Shown here: one piece after another, positions 33,544-42,457 of the stretch
Position numbering within the stretch: the first letter of the stretch is position 1
How the letters are laid out: the number at the start of each line of letters is the position of its first letter
Assembly: GCA_016200005.1 (NCBI GenBank)
Contig: JACQFP010000049.1
Coordinates: 18,341-82,340, forward strand
Length of the DNA stretch: 64,000 bases
Source of the DNA: Verrucomicrobiota bacterium
GTDB lineage: Bacteria > Verrucomicrobiota > Verrucomicrobiia > Limisphaerales > PALSA-1396
Direction: 5' to 3'
Notes under the pieces: generated by a model
The model's database searches: none
What the model was told of the DNA's origin: nothing
Seen by the model: the letters and a program-made list of their open reading frames with translations, nothing else
Translations under genes and position numbers: made by a program

Positions 33544-34923
33544 ATGACGTTGACAGAGAAAATATTGGCGCGCGCCGCCGGCAAAACCCGCGTCGAGGCG
33601 GGCGACAACATCTGGGTGAAGGCGGACATTCTGATGACGCACGATGTTTGCGGGCCGGGCACGATCGGTGTGTTCAAGCGCGAGTTTGGCAAGACCGCCA
33701 GGGTTTGGGACAAAAACAAAATCGTCATCATCCCCGACCACTACATTTTCACCGCGGATTCCAAGTCGAACCGCAACGTGGACATCCTCCGCGACTTCTC
33801 GAAGGAGCAAGGCCTGCCGTATTTTTACGATGTGATTGACGACCCAAACGGCCACTGGGTCTTCGATGCTGCGAAGGGCAACCTGAAGCGGCAATACGGG
33901 GCGCACTACGCCGGCGTCTGCCACACGGCGTTGCCCCAGAAAGGCCACACGCGGCCCGGCGAGATTTTGTTCGGCACCGACTCGCACACCTGCATGGCCG
34001 GCGCGTTCAATGAGTTCGCCACGGGCATCGGCAACACGGACGCCGGTTTCGTGATGGGCACGGGCAAGCTGCTGTTGAAGGTGCCGGAGACGATGCACTT
34101 TCGCCTCGAAGGAAAATTGCAACCCGGCGTGATGGCCAAGGATGTAATTCTGCATTGCATCGGCGAGATTGGTTTCGACGGCGCGACTTATCGCGCGATG
34201 CAGTTCGACGGCCCGGGCGCGGCTGGCCTTTTGATGGACGACCGCATGACCATCGCGAACATGGCCATTGAAGCCGGCGGCAAGAACGGCATCTTCGAGT
34301 TTGATGAGAAAACGAAAGCGGCGGTGGATCGTCGGTGCAAAGCAAACGGCACTAAGTCCAGTTATCAACCGGTCGAACGGGATCGCGATGAAAAGTTTGT
34401 TTATGAACTGACGGTTGATCTCTCGAAACTCGAGCCGACCGTGGCCTGTCATCCGGATCCCGGTCAGCGCAAACTCGCGCGCGAATTGGGGCACGTGAAA
34501 CTGGACCGCGCTTACATCGGCTCGTGCACCGGCGGCAAGACGAGCGATTTTCTTGAGTTCGCCCAGGTGCTGCGCGGCAAGCGGGTGGCGATTGATACGT
34601 TCGGCGTGCCGGCGACCCCGGAAATCGTCCATGATCTGCAGACCGCGACGTGGGACGGGAAGACCGTTTGGCAAATTCTTTTGGACGCCGGTGTCCAAAT
34701 GACGGAGAACGCCGGTTGCGCTGCGTGCCTTGGTGGGCCGGTGGACACTTTTGGGCGGATGAACTCGCCGATGAAATGCATCAGTGCGACGAACCGGAAT
34801 TTCCCGGGCCGCATGGGACACAAGGAGTCACAGGTCTTCCTCGCGTCACCAGTCACGGTGGCCGCCAGCGCCCTCACAGGGAAGATCACCGACCCGCGTG
34901 AGTATTTGGAAATTGAGAAGTGA
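33544..34923 (+). CDS. leuC: 3-isopropylmalate dehydratase large subunit
   Basis: 459 residues from the ATG at 33544. Aconitase-family domains 1-3: FGTDSHTCMAGAFNEFATGIGNTD, IGSCTGGKTSDF (first cluster Cys), and TENAGCAACLGGPVDTFGR (the other two [4Fe-4S] ligands). Isomerises isopropylmalate in leucine synthesis together with LeuD. No leuD follows; a hicA-hicB pair starts at the next base after the stop. A homoaconitase or dimethylmalate dehydratase large subunit is the alternative. A tRNA-Leu gene is adjacent on the other strand. Confidence 0.85.
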   Translation: MTLTEKILARAAGKTRVEAGDNIWVKADILMTHDVCGPGTIGVFKREFGKTARVWDKNKIVIIPDHYIFTADSKSNRNVDILRDFSKEQGLPYFYDVIDDPNGHWVFDAAKGNLKRQYGAHYAGVCHTALPQKGHTRPGEILFGTDSHTCMAGAFNEFATGIGNTDAGFVMGTGKLLLKVPETMHFRLEGKLQPGVMAKDVILHCIGEIGFDGATYRAMQFDGPGAAGLLMDDRMTIANMAIEAGGKNGIFEFDEKTKAAVDRRCKANGTKSSYQPVERDRDEKFVYELTVDLSKLEPTVACHPDPGQRKLARELGHVKLDRAYIGSCTGGKTSDFLEFAQVLRGKRVAIDTFGVPATPEIVHDLQTATWDGKTVWQILLDAGVQMTENAGCAACLGGPVDTFGRMNSPMKCISATNRNFPGRMGHKESQVFLASPVTVAASALTGKITDPREYLEIEK

Positions 34924-35169
34924 ATGGCCAGCGAGGAGAAATTGCTTGAGCGACTGCGGGATTTTCAGCGCGATCGAAGCTGGCATTTCGAGGAGCTTTG
35001 TCGATTGTTGCAACGGCTTGGCTTTGAGATGCGGATTTCAGGAAGCCATCATTTTTTTCGCCGAGTCGGTTTGCGGGAGATAATAAATTTGCAACCGCAG
35101 TCGGGTCGTGCGAAGCCTTATCAGGTGCGGCAGGTGCGGAAAGTGTTGCAGACAAACGGACTGTTATGA
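34924..35169 (+). CDS. hicA: HicA-family mRNA interferase toxin
   Basis: 81 residues. HicA double-stranded-RNA-binding-like fold: FEELCRLLQRLGFEMRISGSHHFFRRVG with the catalytic His in GSHH, then the typical tail QPQSGRAKPYQVRQVRKVL. HicA cleaves mRNA when freed from HicB. The start codon follows the leuC stop with no gap, so it is probably co-transcribed with leuC. Confidence 0.88.
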   Translation: MASEEKLLERLRDFQRDRSWHFEELCRLLQRLGFEMRISGSHHFFRRVGLREIINLQPQSGRAKPYQVRQVRKVLQTNGLL

Positions 35170-35378
35170 ACACGAAATACGAGATCGTGGTTTATTGGAG
35201 TGAGGAAGATGGCTGTTTTCTGGCCGAAGTACCGGAACTGCCGAAACTCATTACCGATGGAGCGACGCGAGTCGAGGCACTGTGCAATGCGGAAGCCATG
35301 ATTGACGCTTACCTGCAAACTGCGCGTGAAGCCGGTTGGTCTGTTCCTGAGCCTTCTGGACGCATGGCGTTCGCTTGA
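35166..35378 (+). CDS. hicB: HicB-family antitoxin
   Basis: 70 residues, ATGA overlap with hicA. N-terminal HicB fold: YEIVVYWSEEDGCFLAEVPELPKLITDGATRVEALCNAEAMIDAYLQTA. It lacks the C-terminal DNA-binding domain of long HicB proteins, so autoregulation would need another mechanism. Confidence 0.88.
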   Translation: MNTKYEIVVYWSEEDGCFLAEVPELPKLITDGATRVEALCNAEAMIDAYLQTAREAGWSVPEPSGRMAFA

Positions 35379-35455
35379 CTTTGGCCGTGAGCACGCTGGC
35401 AGGGAGGCTTGTTAAGCCGCGCGAGTAGTGGGGGAATTAACCACACCCGATTCTT

Positions 35456-35692
35456 GTGAAAAGATACTGCTGTGTCACGACGTCTAAATTGGTCGGTTCA
35501 ATTTGCGAACAACATCCTGACAGGTTCGATTGCCCAGACGCTCTCATTCATCACGCCGAGAGCACGGGAGAATACGGCATTATCATCCACGATGGTGGAA
35601 CTTCGATTCTGACGATTTCATTTTGTCCGTGGTGTGGAAATCGTTTGGGATGCAGAGCCAGTTCGTCTGGGAAGCGAAAAATTGGCGTTTGA
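35456..35692 (+). CDS. Small Cys-rich hypothetical protein (DUF6980-like)
   Basis: 78 residues from a GTG start. The pattern CEQHPDRFDCPDALIHHAESTGEYGIIIHDGGTSILTISFCPWCGNRL has two Cys pairs, the last a zinc-ribbon-like CPWC knuckle. It resembles small immunity-type or DUF6980 proteins that accumulate in accessory DNA. It lies after hicAB, so leuC may be followed by a small accessory patch. The C-terminal tail after GNRL is unlike the family and may be frame-shifted. Confidence 0.5.
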   Translation: MKRYCCVTTSKLVGSICEQHPDRFDCPDALIHHAESTGEYGIIIHDGGTSILTISFCPWCGNRLGCRASSSGKRKIGV

Positions 35693-35810
35693 GAAAGTCA
35701 ATTTTCGCTTCGCAAGATTCGCACCGGCAAACAAATCGTGAATGGCGTGCCTCCACAGAAGGAACAAAAATCTTGGTGCGCGACTCCCGAACTCATAGTC
35801 TGCTCATTGC

Positions 35811-37721
35811 ATGGACCGGGAAAAAATGGATCGTTGGTGCGAGCGCGGCATTCTGGGATTGGTGTTGGCCATCCTGATCTTTGGCCCGCTGGCCACCGGA
35901 GCCGTGCGCACCCTGGAGTTGCTCGTCATCCAAGGATTGACGCTCGGCGTGATTGTGCTTTGGGGCGCGCGCTTGTGGCTGAGCCAGCGGATGAAGTTGC
36001 TCTGGCCGCCGATTTGTTGGGCGGTTTTAGTGTTCGTGGGTTATGCGATAGTTCGTTACCAGTTGGCGGACATTGAATACGTGGCGCGGCAGGAGTTGAT
36101 CAAGATTTTGATCTACGCGTTCCTGTTTTTTGCCATCCTCAACAATCTGCACGGCCGGGAGCCGGCCCAGATCATCTCGGTGACACTCATTTTTTTGGGC
36201 ATGGGGATTTCCTTTTATGCGCTGTACCAATTCCTGACCGGTTCAACTCGCGTGTGGCATTTCATCAGTCCGTACGCGGGACGCGGCATGGGCACGTTCA
36301 TTTCGCCAAACAACCTGGCCGGTTTTCTTGAAATGCTTTTGCCGCTGGGACTGGCCTACACGTTGACCGGACGGCTCAATCATTTGACCAAGGTTTTTGT
36401 GGGTTACGCGACGCTGGCACTGGCGGCGGGCATTGGCGTTTCAATCTCGCGTGGCAGTTGGGTGGCCACGGCGCTGGTGTTGATGATTTTCTGCTGCGTG
36501 CTGCTGCTGCGCCGCAGCCATCGCATTCAAGCCGCAGTCGTGCTGACGGTGTTGGTCGTTGGCACAGCAGTCTTTCTCACGAAAGGCGAGCGCGGCCAGG
36601 AGCGCCTGAAGCGCACGTTTTCGCAAGGCAAAGTGAGTGACACGCGCTTCGAACTCTGGGCGCCGACCGTCCAGATGTGGCAGGACAATTTCTGGTGGGG
36701 CGTCGGGCCGGGACATTTTGATTACCGCTTCCGCGCTTACCGTCCGCAGTCGATCCAGTTGCGCCCTGACCATTCGCATAACGATTATTTGAACACGCTG
36801 GCGGACTGGGGAGTCGTCGGCACGGTGATTGTATCGGCGGCGTGGCTGTTGCTCTACTGGGGGGTTTTTAAGACGTGGAGATATGTCGGCGGCGCGGTAA
36901 ACGATTTTGGGGCGAGGCAGAGCAGTCGCTTCGCATTTGTTTTGGGGGCGTCGCTGGGCTTGCTCGCCATGCTGTTGCATTCGGTTGTGGATTTCAACAT
37001 ACACATTCCGGCCAATGCGATTCTGGCCATTGCGCTGATGGCGTTGCTCACCGGTCATCTGCGTTTCACCACGGAGCGATACTGGGTCACCAGCGGCTGG
37101 CCGGGAAAGTTGCTGGCCACAATGGTCTTGTTGGGAGGCATTCTTTATCTGGGGCAACAAGGTTGGCGGCGCGCCAATGAATATGTCTGGCTCAACCGGG
37201 GCGAAGTCGCGCCGAGTGATTCAACGGCGCAGATCGCAGCCATGGAAAAGGCGTTTGCGATTGAGCCGATGAATTTCGAAACTGCGTTCGTCATTGGTAA
37301 AGCGCTTCGGGAGCAAAGTTTCCTAGCCAACAGTAATTTCCGGGAACTCGCCCAGAAGGCGATGGACTGGTACGAGCGCGCCCAGAATTTGAATCCTTAC
37401 GATGGCTACAACTACCTGGGTTACGGCATGTGTCTCGATTGGCTTGAACGCCATTCGGAGTCGAAGCCTTATTTTGAGCGGGCTTATCAGCTTGATCCCA
37501 ACGGCTATTTCACATTGGCCTACATCGGCAGGCACTATGTGGAGATGGGACAATACGCGGCGGCGAAACCGTGGTTTGAAAGATCTCTCCGATTACAATG
37601 GAAGGACAACCCGATTGCCGAGAACTACCTGGCCATCGCCAATGAACGACTGGCCGAAGCGGCTTCCCGCCAGGATGGCGTCCTGTTGCCCGGCCTCCGC
37701 CCTGCCGTCCAGCCCCCTTAG
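35811..37721 (+). CDS. O-antigen ligase family protein with TPR tail
   Basis: 636 residues. About 12 hydrophobic segments across residues 12-455 with the Wzy_C motif region SNP-like GTFISPNNLAGFLEMLLPLG and LRPDHSHNDYLNTLADWGVVG (the conserved periplasmic His loop). A C-terminal ~180-residue TPR-like section follows (WYERAQNLNPYDGYNYLGYGMCLDWLERHSESKPYFERAYQLDPNGYF). Ligates or polymerises glycans on lipid carriers at the outer face of the inner membrane (O-antigen ligase, exopolysaccharide polymerase or a protein glycosyl-ligase). No other glycan genes are adjacent. Confidence 0.8.
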   Translation: MDREKMDRWCERGILGLVLAILIFGPLATGAVRTLELLVIQGLTLGVIVLWGARLWLSQRMKLLWPPICWAVLVFVGYAIVRYQLADIEYVARQELIKILIYAFLFFAILNNLHGREPAQIISVTLIFLGMGISFYALYQFLTGSTRVWHFISPYAGRGMGTFISPNNLAGFLEMLLPLGLAYTLTGRLNHLTKVFVGYATLALAAGIGVSISRGSWVATALVLMIFCCVLLLRRSHRIQAAVVLTVLVVGTAVFLTKGERGQERLKRTFSQGKVSDTRFELWAPTVQMWQDNFWWGVGPGHFDYRFRAYRPQSIQLRPDHSHNDYLNTLADWGVVGTVIVSAAWLLLYWGVFKTWRYVGGAVNDFGARQSSRFAFVLGASLGLLAMLLHSVVDFNIHIPANAILAIALMALLTGHLRFTTERYWVTSGWPGKLLATMVLLGGILYLGQQGWRRANEYVWLNRGEVAPSDSTAQIAAMEKAFAIEPMNFETAFVIGKALREQSFLANSNFRELAQKAMDWYERAQNLNPYDGYNYLGYGMCLDWLERHSESKPYFERAYQLDPNGYFTLAYIGRHYVEMGQYAAAKPWFERSLRLQWKDNPIAENYLAIANERLAEAASRQDGVLLPGLRPAVQPP

Positions 37722-37750
37722 AATCCTGCGAGAAAACCTGGAATATTAGT

Positions 37751-37778
37751 TTGACAAGCAGGCGTGGAACACTAAAAT
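37751..37778 (+). promoter_or_regulatory. Sigma-70-like promoter of the FecR gene
   Basis: TTGACA at 37751-37756 and TAAAAT at 37773-37778 with a 16-base spacer, 45 bases upstream of the FecR ATG. A good AGGAG ribosome binding site sits at 37813-37817. The match is close to consensus in a G+C-rich genome. Confidence 0.65.
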
Positions 37779-37822
37779 TCGCTTAAGTAAGAATTGATGA
37801 CCCAATAAACACAGGAGATTCT

Positions 37823-38671
37823 ATGAAACTTTTGAGGAACTGTGCCAACAAACTGGTTGCCGGCAGCGTTGCGTTATTTGTGCTGGCGTGGGCGGCTGAA
37901 CTCTCCGCCGCACCTGGAAAACAAGGATCAGGTCAGGGATCGGCCACGGTCAGTGGCGTCAAAGGTGCGACCCGATACAGCACCGATAACGGCCGGACCT
38001 GGCATCCGGTCAAAGTAGGATTGATCCTCAAGGCGCCAGCCCTCATCCAGACCGCGGCCAATTCACACGTGGACCTTGTGTTGGGAGAACGTGAAGTTAC
38101 CGGCCATGAACCGACCATTGGAAATCTGGTTTTCACTCCGGGAACGGGAGAAGACGCCAACGTTTTGCGCATCACCCCGGACAGTATTTTGTCCATCGAC
38201 AAATTGATGGTTGAGGAAACTGGTGCCGACGTGGTGTCCGATACGCAATTGGACCTGCGCGCGGGCCGGATCATGGGGAATGTGAAAAAATTGTCCGCGG
38301 CGTCTCGATATGAAGTCAAGTTCCCAACTGGCGTGGCCTGCATTCGCGGCACCATCTACACGATTGACAAGAATGGATTGACCCGTGTTCTAACGGGATC
38401 GGTAGTGGTTTCTTACCTTAAGGACGGAGTCGTGCAGACTCAGGTCGTCATGGCTGGCTATCAGTTTGACCCGGCCACCGGTTTAGTGACCCCCATTCCT
38501 GAGTTCGACAAGAAAGAAATGGTCAGAGAGTTCAGGGAATTAGGCGGGAAACCAAATGTCCCGCCCACGACCTTCACGGTGGATAACACCATCTATTACG
38601 TTTCACCCACTACAGGTCACAACGGCGTCGGCATTGGTCCGCCCCCGGGCGGCGTTGGGAAAGCCAATTAA
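37823..38671 (+). CDS. Secreted FecR-domain protein
   Basis: 282 residues with a signal peptide (SVALFVLAWAAELSAA). The FecR domain follows: ATRYSTDNGRTWHPVKVGLILKAPALIQTAANSHVDLVLGE, then LDLRAGRIMGNVKKLSAASRYEVKFPTGVACIRGTIYTIDKNGLTRVLTGSVVVSY. Unlike iron-signalling FecR it has no N-terminal sigma-binding membrane part, so it is a periplasmic or surface FecR protein. It lies before a CHASE2 cyclase gene; FecR and CHASE2-cyclase genes are often neighbours in bacteria. Confidence 0.8.
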   Translation: MKLLRNCANKLVAGSVALFVLAWAAELSAAPGKQGSGQGSATVSGVKGATRYSTDNGRTWHPVKVGLILKAPALIQTAANSHVDLVLGEREVTGHEPTIGNLVFTPGTGEDANVLRITPDSILSIDKLMVEETGADVVSDTQLDLRAGRIMGNVKKLSAASRYEVKFPTGVACIRGTIYTIDKNGLTRVLTGSVVVSYLKDGVVQTQVVMAGYQFDPATGLVTPIPEFDKKEMVREFRELGGKPNVPPTTFTVDNTIYYVSPTTGHNGVGIGPPPGGVGKAN

Positions 38672-38732
38672 TTGGCCCCGGTTCATTTTCAAAGCCAGCG
38701 CGACCTTGTGTTGCTCTGGTTTTTTTGTTTAG

Positions 38733-41117
38733 TTGCCGGCAGTGAAGTTGAAAACCAACAAACTGGCACCTCTGCTCATCGCCATGGGCGTCATGGGGTT
38801 GGTTTGTCTGGTGCAGGCGTTGCGCCCCGCCTTCTTTGAACGGCTTGAGTGGATGACCTATGATTGGCGGGTGCGCGAGGCGGTCAACTTTTCACCCACT
38901 GCGGCCACCAACCTGGGGTTTGTTTATATCAATGACAAAAGCATCGAAGCAGTTCACAGCGGCGAGTTGGGTTTTCATTTCGGCTTGTATTGGCCCCGCC
39001 TGGTTTACGGGCAACTGGTGCGGGAGTTGGCAGCTCAAGGGGCCAAAGCGGTAGCCTTCGACGTGATCTTTGGCGAACTGCGCGCGGATCACCCCGATGT
39101 GCCGGTAGCGGACAAATCACTCCTCGCCATCGACAGGTTGTTTGGCCAGCCGCTCAACCGATTTGAGGATAAGACGCTTCTGCCCTCTGACGTCTTTTTT
39201 GCCTGGCAAATGCAGAAGGCCGGCAATGTCATCATCGCCGACACAAAAAATGTCGCGCCTCACGAATTGTTTCGCACGAATGCCATGGCCATTGGGGACA
39301 TCGACGCCGATAAAGATACCGATGGCGTTTTGCGCCGGGCGCGGGCCTTCAAGCTGCGGTGGCATCCCGTATTTCAAGCCGCCGCGAGCCAGTTGGGGAT
39401 TGATCTGGGGAAGTCTCGCATCGAAAACAAACGCATACTTTTGCGGGCACCGGATGGCCAGGACACGAGCATCCCACTCGATGGCGACGGCAACTTCGAT
39501 CTTGCGGATTTTGTGGGCGACAAAATTCCCAAAGGCTGGCCGCGCCACGACAAGCCGTTCCAACACATCTGGCACATGGGCATCGTCGTGGCCGCGCAGG
39601 AACTGAAACTGGACTTGTCCAGGGCCGAGGTGGATTGGGGACACGGCCGGATCGTTTTACGCGGCGCCGACGGCGTGCAGCGGGTCATCCCGGTTGACCG
39701 TAACGGCTACTTTTACATCGACTGGAGCTTGCGGCGGACCGATGCGCGACTGACCGATCAAAATATCAAGGACGTTCTAAAGCAAGATCATGACCGGCTG
39801 GCCGACAAGGCAGCCGACCTCAAGAATCTTTGGCAAAACAAATTGGTGATCGTCGGATCAACGGCGACCGGCAACGACCTGGCCGATTTGGGCGCCACAC
39901 CACTCGACAAGGAAACCAATTTGATGAGCAAACACTGGAACATCGCGAACTCCGTGATCATGGGTCGGTTCATTCAACGCAGCTCACTCCCAATGGAGTT
40001 GCTGTTGATCATCGTTGCGGGAGCAATCGTCGCCATCCTGACGTGGAGGTTGCGCTCGTTCACGGCGTTCCTGGCGGTCATGGCTTTGGCGACGGGGTAC
40101 GTGGCGCTGGCCTTCTATCTTTACGTGCAGCAGCGCTACTGGCTGCCGCTGGTTCTGCCCGTCGGCTGCGCCATGCTGATGCAATACCTCTGCCTCGTCA
40201 CTTACCGGGCCATTTTCGAGCAGGACGAAAAGCGCCGTCTCAAATCCATTTTTGCCAGACTCGTCTCGCCCGACGTCTTCGACGAATTGGTGAAGACCGA
40301 AAAACTCTCCCTGGTCGGCGCGCGACGGGAAATCACTGTTTTCTTCACCGACGTTCGGGGCTTCACGGAGTTGACGGATACGAACCGGGAAAAGGCCGCG
40401 CAGTATATCCGCGAACACAAGCTCACCGGCGAAGCCGCCGAAGCGTGTTTCGATCAACAGGCGCAGGAGACCTTGAACGCCGTCAACCTTTATCTGGGCA
40501 CGATTGCCGACATGGTGATAAAACATAACGGCACGCTCGACAAATACATCGGCGATTGCGTGATGGCATTTTGGGGAGCGCCCATTCCCAGCCGCACCCA
40601 TGCGGTCGCGTGTGTGCGTGCCGCCATTGACGCCCAACGCGCCGTTCAGGAGTTGAATCAACAGCGCAGTGTACAAAACCAGCGCCGCAGCGAGGAGAAT
40701 GTGTCACGCGCCGCCGCGGGCCAGCCGCTGTTGCCACTGCTGCCAATTCTGGAAGTCGGTAGCGGGATCAACACCGGCGTCGCCACGGCGGGTCTCATGG
40801 GCCTGGACGTGCACTTGAATTACACGGTGTTTGGTCGCGAAGTGAATCTGGCCAGCCGACTGGAGAATATTTCGGGACGCGCGCACATCATCATCGGAGA
40901 AGCCACGTATGCCGCCATTTCGAAGGACGACCCCAAGCTGGCCGCCTCGTGCGTGGCCCTGCCGCCAGTAAACGTCAAAGGCATCCGCAACGCCGTAAAC
41001 ATTTACGAAGTTCCGTGGCAGCCGATTAATCCGATGCCGGTCGCAAGCGACAAGAACACTCCAGCTCAGTCTGCCGATCTCCCCGAGGTCAACCCGGCCG
41101 CAACAACGCGGGCTTGA
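38733..41117 (+). CDS. CHASE2-domain adenylate/guanylate cyclase
   Basis: 794 residues from TTG at 38733 (GTG at 38742 is possible). N-terminal membrane helix, CHASE2 extracellular sensor (about residues 30-390: FVYINDKSIEAV, GAKAVAFDVIFGE, LWQNKLVIVGSTATGNDL), three membrane segments (about 415-490), then a class III cyclase domain. Metal Asp residues lie in ITVFFTDVRGFTEL and DKYIGDCVMAFWG, and NTGVATAGLMG and YTVFGREVNLASRLE complete the catalytic core. Makes cAMP or cGMP in response to an outside signal. No cyclic-nucleotide-binding regulator is nearby. Confidence 0.88.
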   Translation: MPAVKLKTNKLAPLLIAMGVMGLVCLVQALRPAFFERLEWMTYDWRVREAVNFSPTAATNLGFVYINDKSIEAVHSGELGFHFGLYWPRLVYGQLVRELAAQGAKAVAFDVIFGELRADHPDVPVADKSLLAIDRLFGQPLNRFEDKTLLPSDVFFAWQMQKAGNVIIADTKNVAPHELFRTNAMAIGDIDADKDTDGVLRRARAFKLRWHPVFQAAASQLGIDLGKSRIENKRILLRAPDGQDTSIPLDGDGNFDLADFVGDKIPKGWPRHDKPFQHIWHMGIVVAAQELKLDLSRAEVDWGHGRIVLRGADGVQRVIPVDRNGYFYIDWSLRRTDARLTDQNIKDVLKQDHDRLADKAADLKNLWQNKLVIVGSTATGNDLADLGATPLDKETNLMSKHWNIANSVIMGRFIQRSSLPMELLLIIVAGAIVAILTWRLRSFTAFLAVMALATGYVALAFYLYVQQRYWLPLVLPVGCAMLMQYLCLVTYRAIFEQDEKRRLKSIFARLVSPDVFDELVKTEKLSLVGARREITVFFTDVRGFTELTDTNREKAAQYIREHKLTGEAAEACFDQQAQETLNAVNLYLGTIADMVIKHNGTLDKYIGDCVMAFWGAPIPSRTHAVACVRAAIDAQRAVQELNQQRSVQNQRRSEENVSRAAAGQPLLPLLPILEVGSGINTGVATAGLMGLDVHLNYTVFGREVNLASRLENISGRAHIIIGEATYAAISKDDPKLAASCVALPPVNVKGIRNAVNIYEVPWQPINPMPVASDKNTPAQSADLPEVNPAATTRA

Positions 41118-41214
41118 AGAATTTTCAGGCTTGAAAGGCGCGCGACTTGAGCCGCCGCCCTAATGGCGGAATTTTTGAGTGGGAATCCGCAAGCAGTCGG
41201 CTAAACTGAATTCC

Positions 41215-41703
41215 ATGCGCATCGTGGTTTATCCTGGCAGCTTTGATCCTCTCACCAACGGTCATTTGGACGTGATCCAACGGGCGGCCAAGTTGTTTGA
41301 CCGGGTCATTGTCGCGGTGGCGCAGAACGAAAGCAAAAGTCCGCTGTTCAATCTGAAAGAACGGGTGAGACTGGTGAAAAGCTCGATTCAACATCTTGCG
41401 AATGTGGAAGCTGATTCGTTTTCCACGTTGCTGGTGGATTATGTGGAGCGGCGGACCGGCCACGCCATCATTCGCGGGCTGCGCGCGGTGTCGGACTTTG
41501 AATTTGAATTTCAACTGGCGCTGATGAACCGTAAATTAAACGAGCGCGTGGAAACCATCTTCATGATGCCCAAAGACACTTACACCTTTCTCAGTTCGCG
41601 CATCGTGAAAGAGATCGCGCGGTTGGGCGGCGATGTGAGCGCGTTCGTGCCGGGGCCGGTGCAGGCCGCCCTCATCAAAAAACTGGCCAAGGCGACCCGC
41701 TAA
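41215..41703 (+). CDS. coaD: Phosphopantetheine adenylyltransferase
   Basis: 162 residues from the ATG at 41215. Nucleotidyltransferase fold with YPGSFDPLTNGHLDVIQRA, IIRGLRAVSDFEFEFQLALMNRKL and YTFLSSRIVKEIARLGGDVS. Makes dephospho-CoA from phosphopantetheine and ATP. It leads the coaD-DUF177-rpmF-plsX-fabH run, a common bacterial order. Confidence 0.95.
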   Translation: MRIVVYPGSFDPLTNGHLDVIQRAAKLFDRVIVAVAQNESKSPLFNLKERVRLVKSSIQHLANVEADSFSTLLVDYVERRTGHAIIRGLRAVSDFEFEFQLALMNRKLNERVETIFMMPKDTYTFLSSRIVKEIARLGGDVSAFVPGPVQAALIKKLAKATR

Positions 41704-41722
41704 TCCTTTAATTTATGAGGTT

Positions 41723-42208
41723 ATGCCATTGCTTGTTAATCTGCATCATGTCGAAGCGAACAACCTGCGGTTGGTGGGCGAACTGGCGGTCAAGGAACTG
41801 GAGCTGGAGCAGGTGGATGAGTTGATCCACGCGGGTCAGCCGCTGCAGTACGACCTGGAAACGCAAAAACTCGCCGATGCCATTCTCGTGCAAGGCCGAT
41901 TGCAGATCACGTTGGATTGCGAGTGCGTTCGCTGTTTGAAATCTTTTAAATACAACCTGGAGTTGAACCACTGGGCCCGCCATCTGCCTCTGAAGGGAGA
42001 GGACAAGGTGCTGGTCGCCAGCGATTGCGTGGACTTGACGCCCTATGTGCGGGAAGATATTCTCCTTGAGTTGCCGCGCCATCCGTTGTGTAAACCTGAA
42101 TGCAGCGGATTGCTGAGAAAAGCAACGAACCAAAAGAAAAAAAACGGTGGCCGTGCGACGGAAGAGGTTTCGTCCGCGTGGGCTGAGTTAAACAAACTGA
42201 AATTGTAG
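41723..42208 (+). CDS. DUF177 (YceD-like) protein
   Basis: 161 residues. The conserved Cys pair in LDCECVRCLKSFKYNLEL and the LTPYVREDILLELPRHPLCKPECSGL motif are typical of DUF177. YceD homologues are linked to 23S rRNA accumulation in plants and bacteria and sit upstream of rpmF. It is co-transcribed with rpmF (7-base gap). Confidence 0.88.
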   Translation: MPLLVNLHHVEANNLRLVGELAVKELELEQVDELIHAGQPLQYDLETQKLADAILVQGRLQITLDCECVRCLKSFKYNLELNHWARHLPLKGEDKVLVASDCVDLTPYVREDILLELPRHPLCKPECSGLLRKATNQKKKNGGRATEEVSSAWAELNKLKL

Positions 42209-42215
42209 AAAATTT

Positions 42216-42404
42216 ATGGGTGTTCCCAAACGCAAACCATCGAAGAGTCGTCAACGTCAACGGCGCGCTTACAACAGCGTGCTCACCTTGCCTCAACTGA
42301 GCACCTGCCCGCAGTGCGCGGCGCCGTATATTCCACACCGGGTTTGTCCCGCTTGTGGCTATTACAAGGGCCGCCAGGTGTTGACCGTCACCGCCGGAGC
42401 TTGA
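42216..42404 (+). CDS. rpmF: 50S ribosomal protein L32
   Basis: 62 residues. Starts MGVPKRKPSKSRQRQRRA and has the zinc knuckles CPQCAAPYIPHRVCPACGYY (four Cys), so it is the zinc-binding form. Conserved position between DUF177 and plsX. Confidence 0.95.
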   Translation: MGVPKRKPSKSRQRQRRAYNSVLTLPQLSTCPQCAAPYIPHRVCPACGYYKGRQVLTVTAGA

Positions 42405-42457
42405 TTCAGTAGCAAGAGCGCGGAGTTGGCGGCGTCCCTTCTGCGCTCTTTCCATTT

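Noticed and set aside
33523..34821. 432-codon open frame on the minus strand
   Set aside because: Antisense to leuC, which carries all aconitase motifs.
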